Origin: Bacillota bacterium
GTDB lineage: Bacteria; Bacillota; Syntrophomonadia; Syntrophomonadales; Syntrophomonadaceae
DNA: 58,434 nucleotides
Direction of reading: 5' to 3'
Assembly (NCBI GenBank): GCA_029550685.1
Contig: JAKPGY010000093.1
Span: 1 to 58,434, forward strand
Position 1 is the first letter of the stretch, and each line of letters opens with the position of its first letter. The translations under genes and the position numbers were made by a program. The notes under the pieces are model-generated. The model made no database searches, was not told the DNA's origin, and saw only the letters and a program-made list of their open reading frames with translations. Of this stretch, positions 55,359 through 58,434 are shown in pieces.

Positions 55359-56077
55359 GCTGGGACAGCGTTACAAATGAATATGATGCAGAAAAAAAGC
55401 GCCAATCCGACGTCTATGTGTTTTGCGTCCTAAAACACAAGGATCAGGCGACTCTTAACCCGCTTGACTTGTCACAATGGGATTTTTATGTTTTGTCGAC
55501 GGCTGATAAAAAGATCGCCCGGCGCATAGAACATATTAAGGCCGAGGCTATTCATATGAAAAAGCTGGTGGAAGATATGTTGGTGCTGGCCAAATCGGAC
55601 AGCATGGAAAAAGTGCCCTTATTTAGCAAAATAGATTTTAGTGATATTGTGACCAATGCGATCCTGGTGTATGAGCCCATCATCTTTGATGCCAAGAAAA
55701 AACTGGTCTATCATGTTCAAGATGGTTTAATGGTAATGGGCGACAGGGAAGAACTGCAGATGCTGGTGCATATTCTTCTAGATAATACCAGTAAATACTG
55801 TCCCGAGAAAGGGGTAATCAGAGTTGACCTTAAGGAGTCGGAGCGAAGGCGAGCGGTGTTGAAAGTATTTAATGAAGGTGCTCCTATTCCCAGGAAGGAA
55901 CTGGATAAAATATTCCTGCGCTTTTACCGTTGTGATGAATCAAGAAGTGGGCATGAAAGTTTTGGTCTCGGATTGGCTATAGCCCAAAACATTGTTAATA
56001 TGCATAACGGAAAGATTTGGGCGGATAGCCAGGCTGAATCAGGTAACACATTTTATGTATCCCTGCCCCTGGCCTGA
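55359..56077 (+). pseudogene. Chimeric fragment: restriction-linked-type C-terminus joined to a histidine kinase ATPase domain
   Basis: The frame is open through the IS end and has no credible start. Up to about 55500 it reads DVYVFCVLKHKDQATLNPLDLSQWDFYVLST, which resembles a conserved hypothetical found near restriction genes (recalled, unsure). From about 55510 it becomes a histidine kinase: RIEHIKAEAIHMKKLVEDMLVLAKSDS (second dimerisation helix), LLDNTSKYC (N box) and ESFGLGLAIAQNIVNMHNGKI (G2 box). The phospho-accepting histidine helix and sensor are missing. Two gene ends have been joined by deletion. Confidence 0.7.
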
Positions 56078-56093
56078 TGCTGGGAAGTATCAG

Positions 56094-56117
56094 CGGGGCG
56101 ATATGGGCATCGCCCCG
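56094..56117 (+). terminator. Hairpin after the kinase fragment
   Basis: A 9-bp CGGGGCGAT/ATCGCCCCG stem with a 6-base loop is followed by TTAATAAT. It sits between the kinase remnant and the convergent sigma-54 activator gene. Confidence 0.55.
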
Positions 56118-56216
56118 TTAATAATCACGGTTAGAGCGAAGTACGCCGATGACAGGCTTAAAATTTTTCATTCATCACGGGCTGCACCTCAGGGGCATTG
56201 CTGTAGCATAACCCGA

Positions 56217-57629
56217 TCATGGCTTACCTTGATAATGAATCAGATTGTGCTTTTTCAACAGTCGAAATAAGGTAGCCCGGGATATTCCCAGTCTTCGAGC
56301 TGCCTCCTCCCGGTTTGTTCCCACTATATCCAGGGTCTGCATAATGATCTGTCTTTCCGCTTGTTCCATAGCTTCACGGTAATCTGAAGGTGGGCAGGCA
56401 TTCTTGCGAATATACAGGGGAAGATCTTCCGGAGTTATCTCGGAGCTCTGGCAAAAGTTCATGGCCATCTCCAGTACATTGCCAAGTTCACGCACATTTC
56501 CCGGCCAATCATACTCCACCAGTAACTTTTTGGCTGCATCCGATATGCCATAGACATTCTGTCCCAGTTGGGCATTTAACTTCTTTATAAAATGTTCTGC
56601 CAGAGGTATGACATCCTGTTTGCGCTCCCTCAACGGTGGTATGTATAGTTTAACCACGTTTAACCGGTAGTACAGATCATGGCGAAATTTATTGGCTGCT
56701 ACCAGCTGTTCCAGGTCTGCATTGGTAGCTGATATAATTCGTACATCCACACTTCTAGGTCTATTATCACCTACTCTTTCGATTTCTTTTTCCTGCAATA
56801 CCCTCAAAAGCTTAGCCTGCATAGCCCAAGGCATTTCACCGATCTCATCCAGAAAAATTGTACCCCGGTTGGCTAACTCAAATTTGCCCATTTTCCCGCC
56901 TTTGCGTGCTCCCGTAAAGGCTCCGTCTACATAGCCAAAAAGTTCACTTTCCAGCAGGCTTTCAGGAATGGCTGCACAGTTTACCTTTACAAAAGGTTCA
57001 TGGGAACGATCACTATGAAAGTGAATAGCATTGGCATATAGCTCTTTACCTACTCCACTTTCACCTGTAATCAGAACCGCAGAAGGAGAATTGGCGAGTC
57101 TCAATATCATTTCTTTTAAGTATTGCTGGCTGCTGCCGATAATAGCTTCGACTCCTGATACAGCAGTATTAACCCGCTGAAAGTCATCTCTGTAAGCATT
57201 CAGTTCGGTAAACAGGCGGCTGGTTTGTATCATGATGTCTTTTATTCTGATGCGGGACACTATTTTGAGGAAATCTTCCCTATCCCACAGCTTCTGTTTC
57301 AGGGCATACATATCCAGGGCTATATAGCGCCCCAGAGCCCCAACAAGCTGACCATCGTTGATAACCGGCTGCCGGCATACCAGCAGTCTGGCTTCCGGGT
57401 AATAGGACAAAAGATCCGGATCACCGGTTTGAATGGTTTCTAATAGGCCAGGGTCTAAATTATGCTGAGACAGATGAGTGTTCAGTAAATCATCATCGCT
57501 TAAGCCTGTGTAGGTTTTGAAGGCCTGATTGGCAAACCGGATATACCCGTCTTGATCAATGAAGATAATGCCTTCATAAGGTGTGTTCAGCATCAGGGCA
57601 GGATCATCAGAGGGATTAATTGCGATCAC
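56217..57629 (-). CDS. Sigma-54-dependent activator with PAS sensor, AAA+ and HTH
   Basis: Domains of the 470-residue protein: PAS (about 12-110, with FIDQDGYIRFANQAFKTYTGLS), linker, AAA+ sigma-54 interaction domain (about 160-400; GESGVGKE, GAFTGARKGG) and a C-terminal HTH (NREEAARRLGISRATLFRLLKKH). The annotated start is GTG 57629, which abuts AAGGAGG with no spacing; an in-frame ATT 12 bases downstream or ATG at codon 13 could be the real start. It is divergent from a thiolase-type gene with a sigma-54 promoter, its likely target. Confidence 0.93.
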   Translation of the reverse strand: MIAINPSDDPALMLNTPYEGIIFIDQDGYIRFANQAFKTYTGLSDDDLLNTHLSQHNLDPGLLETIQTGDPDLLSYYPEARLLVCRQPVINDGQLVGALGRYIALDMYALKQKLWDREDFLKIVSRIRIKDIMIQTSRLFTELNAYRDDFQRVNTAVSGVEAIIGSSQQYLKEMILRLANSPSAVLITGESGVGKELYANAIHFHSDRSHEPFVKVNCAAIPESLLESELFGYVDGAFTGARKGGKMGKFELANRGTIFLDEIGEMPWAMQAKLLRVLQEKEIERVGDNRPRSVDVRIISATNADLEQLVAANKFRHDLYYRLNVVKLYIPPLRERKQDVIPLAEHFIKKLNAQLGQNVYGISDAAKKLLVEYDWPGNVRELGNVLEMAMNFCQSSEITPEDLPLYIRKNACPPSDYREAMEQAERQIIMQTLDIVGTNREEAARRLGISRATLFRLLKKHNLIHYQGKP

Positions 57630-57705
57630 CTCCTTGATAATACCAGGAGCTTAATTAATATTTAACAAAGCTGAAATCCACCTATCGCTCCCTGATTATT
57701 GCGAG

Positions 57706-57719
57706 TCTCAGATATGAGA
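57706..57719. promoter_or_regulatory. Candidate activator-binding palindrome, copy 1
   Basis: TCTCA-GATA-TGAGA is a perfect dyad about 131 bases upstream of the sigma-54 promoter. It differs from the motif used at the other activator locus. Confidence 0.65.
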
Positions 57720-57794
57720 TTGGGATATAACATTTGAGAGTGTTGTTAAGGTCACTACTTATCTATTATTTATCACCACAATTAATCCCTCCAA

Positions 57795-57808
57795 TCTTAA
57801 ATATGAGA
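57795..57808. promoter_or_regulatory. Candidate activator-binding palindrome, copy 2
   Basis: TCTTA-AATA-TGAGA, one mismatch in one half-site from copy 1, 89 bases further on and about 42 bases from the -24 element. Confidence 0.6.
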
Positions 57809-57849
57809 CGGATAAACTCCTCATCGCCCGCTGTCCTTGGCATTTACCC

Positions 57850-57865
57850 TGGTATAGATTTTGCA
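57850..57865 (+). promoter_or_regulatory. Sigma-54 (-24/-12) promoter of the thiolase-type gene
   Basis: TGGTATAGATTTTGCA has GG and GC exactly 10 bases apart and matches TGGYAY-N5-TTGCA. It reads toward the gene at 57982. Confidence 0.75.
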
Positions 57866-57981
57866 ATTTTAACCAGCCAGAGGCCTCTTAAAAAACCAAT
57901 AGGATGAGCGTACCTTGCAGCTCACAGGCCTGAGTTGGAGGGTACCGCTAGCATGCCGGCTTTTTAAGGAGGGATAGATAG

Positions 57982-58434
57982 GTGAAGGCAGTTTATATCA
58001 TTGGGTCATATTCAACCAAATTTGGAAAATGGGTTGAAGCTACCCATAAGGATCTGACCCGGGAAACTTATCTGGGGGTGCTGAAGGACTCGGGGATAAA
58101 TGCAGAGGACATTGAATCCCTGTGGTTTTCCAATTGCGGATGGGGTTTGACAGTACCTCCCACCGAAGATGATCCAGGACTTCAGGGACAGCAGAATGTA
58201 AGGGGCCATGTGGCATTTGCCCCTCTAGTAAATGAAGGACTATTCCCCAAGCGAGTACCCTGCATCAATGTGGAGGGTGCTTGTGCCAGTGGTTCGCTGG
58301 CATTTCACGGAGCTTACAAGGACATCCTCAGCGGTTTGGTGCACGTCTCACTGGCACTGGGAGTGGAAAAAACCGTATACCCCAAGTATCCCAGTATGGT
58401 CATACAGGCATTTGCTGGCGGAGTAGACCTATCG
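57982..58434 (+). CDS. Thiolase-family protein (SCP2/acetyl-CoA acetyltransferase type), N-terminal part
   Basis: The frame starts GTG 57982 with AAGGAGGG upstream and is open to the right edge (151 codons). It begins VKAVYIIGSYSTKFGKW, and the catalytic cysteine lies in NVEGACASGSLAFHGAY at about residue 103. This SCP2-like thiolase subtype often works with a DUF35/OB-fold partner gene, which would be outside the window. Divergent from the PAS-type sigma-54 activator and downstream of its candidate promoter and dyads. Confidence 0.88.
   Translation, partial: MKAVYIIGSYSTKFGKWVEATHKDLTRETYLGVLKDSGINAEDIESLWFSNCGWGLTVPPTEDDPGLQGQQNVRGHVAFAPLVNEGLFPKRVPCINVEGACASGSLAFHGAYKDILSGLVHVSLALGVEKTVYPKYPSMVIQAFAGGVDLS

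Overview
The window looks like chromosome from a spore-forming, anaerobic, fatty-acid-degrading Firmicute of the Syntrophomonadaceae type. The evidence is the co-occurrence of spoIVFA/spoIVFB, the mre-min-rod shape and division cluster, Rex, tandem LonB/LonA, several acyl-CoA dehydrogenases, thiolases, an acyl-CoA ligase and a CoA-transferase, and two sigma-54 activators beside lipid-metabolism genes. The genus is an inference from gene content; no rRNA or species marker is present.

Layout. 1-847: 5' part of mutS2 (minus). 848-1676: no clear gene, but two repeat types, tandem terminators and a hairpin-rich stretch that may be a structured RNA. 1677-14400 (mostly minus): the conserved block maf-radC-mreBCD-mrdA-minCDE-rodA-DUF1232-spoIVFA-spoIVFB, interrupted only by a plus-strand flavin oxidoreductase. 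14523-20930 (minus): rex with a probable self-operator, a phosphate transporter with its PhoU-like partner, folC and valS. 21200-22546: repeats and a twice-frameshifted PLP enzyme gene.

22641-28192 (minus): a beta-oxidation operon (acyl-CoA ligase, enoyl-CoA hydratase, thiolase, long acyl-CoA dehydrogenase). It is preceded by a sigma-54 -24/-12 promoter and three copies of a palindrome, and faces a divergent sigma-54 activator (28632-30794). A SEC-C protein follows. 32115-41805 (minus): proteostasis cluster tig-clpP-clpX-lonB-lonA-ltaE-engB, with repeats between ltaE and engB. 41954-47947: tRNA-Gly, a lipoprotein, a 963-residue SEC-C protein paralogous to the earlier one, a membrane TPR protein and an L,D-transpeptidase.

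47944-54334: an XRE regulator/acyl-CoA dehydrogenase/ferredoxin operon, rlmH, a GNAT enzyme, an acyl-CoA dehydrogenase plus CoA-transferase operon, and a TrmO fused to an FmdE-like domain. 54480-56080: a gene graveyard with an Mrr restriction nuclease remnant, a decayed IS3-type transposase and a chimeric fragment ending in a histidine kinase ATPase domain. 56217-58434: a second sigma-54 activator, divergent from a thiolase-family gene that runs off the right edge, again with a -24/-12 promoter and two palindromic candidate activator sites between them.

The most informative observations are the two activator/operon modules with distinct candidate upstream activating sequences, the unassigned hairpin-rich RNA region near 1.2-1.5 kb, the interspersed repeat family, and two housekeeping genes (radC, folC) whose conserved N-termini extend upstream of any ATG, GTG or TTG.
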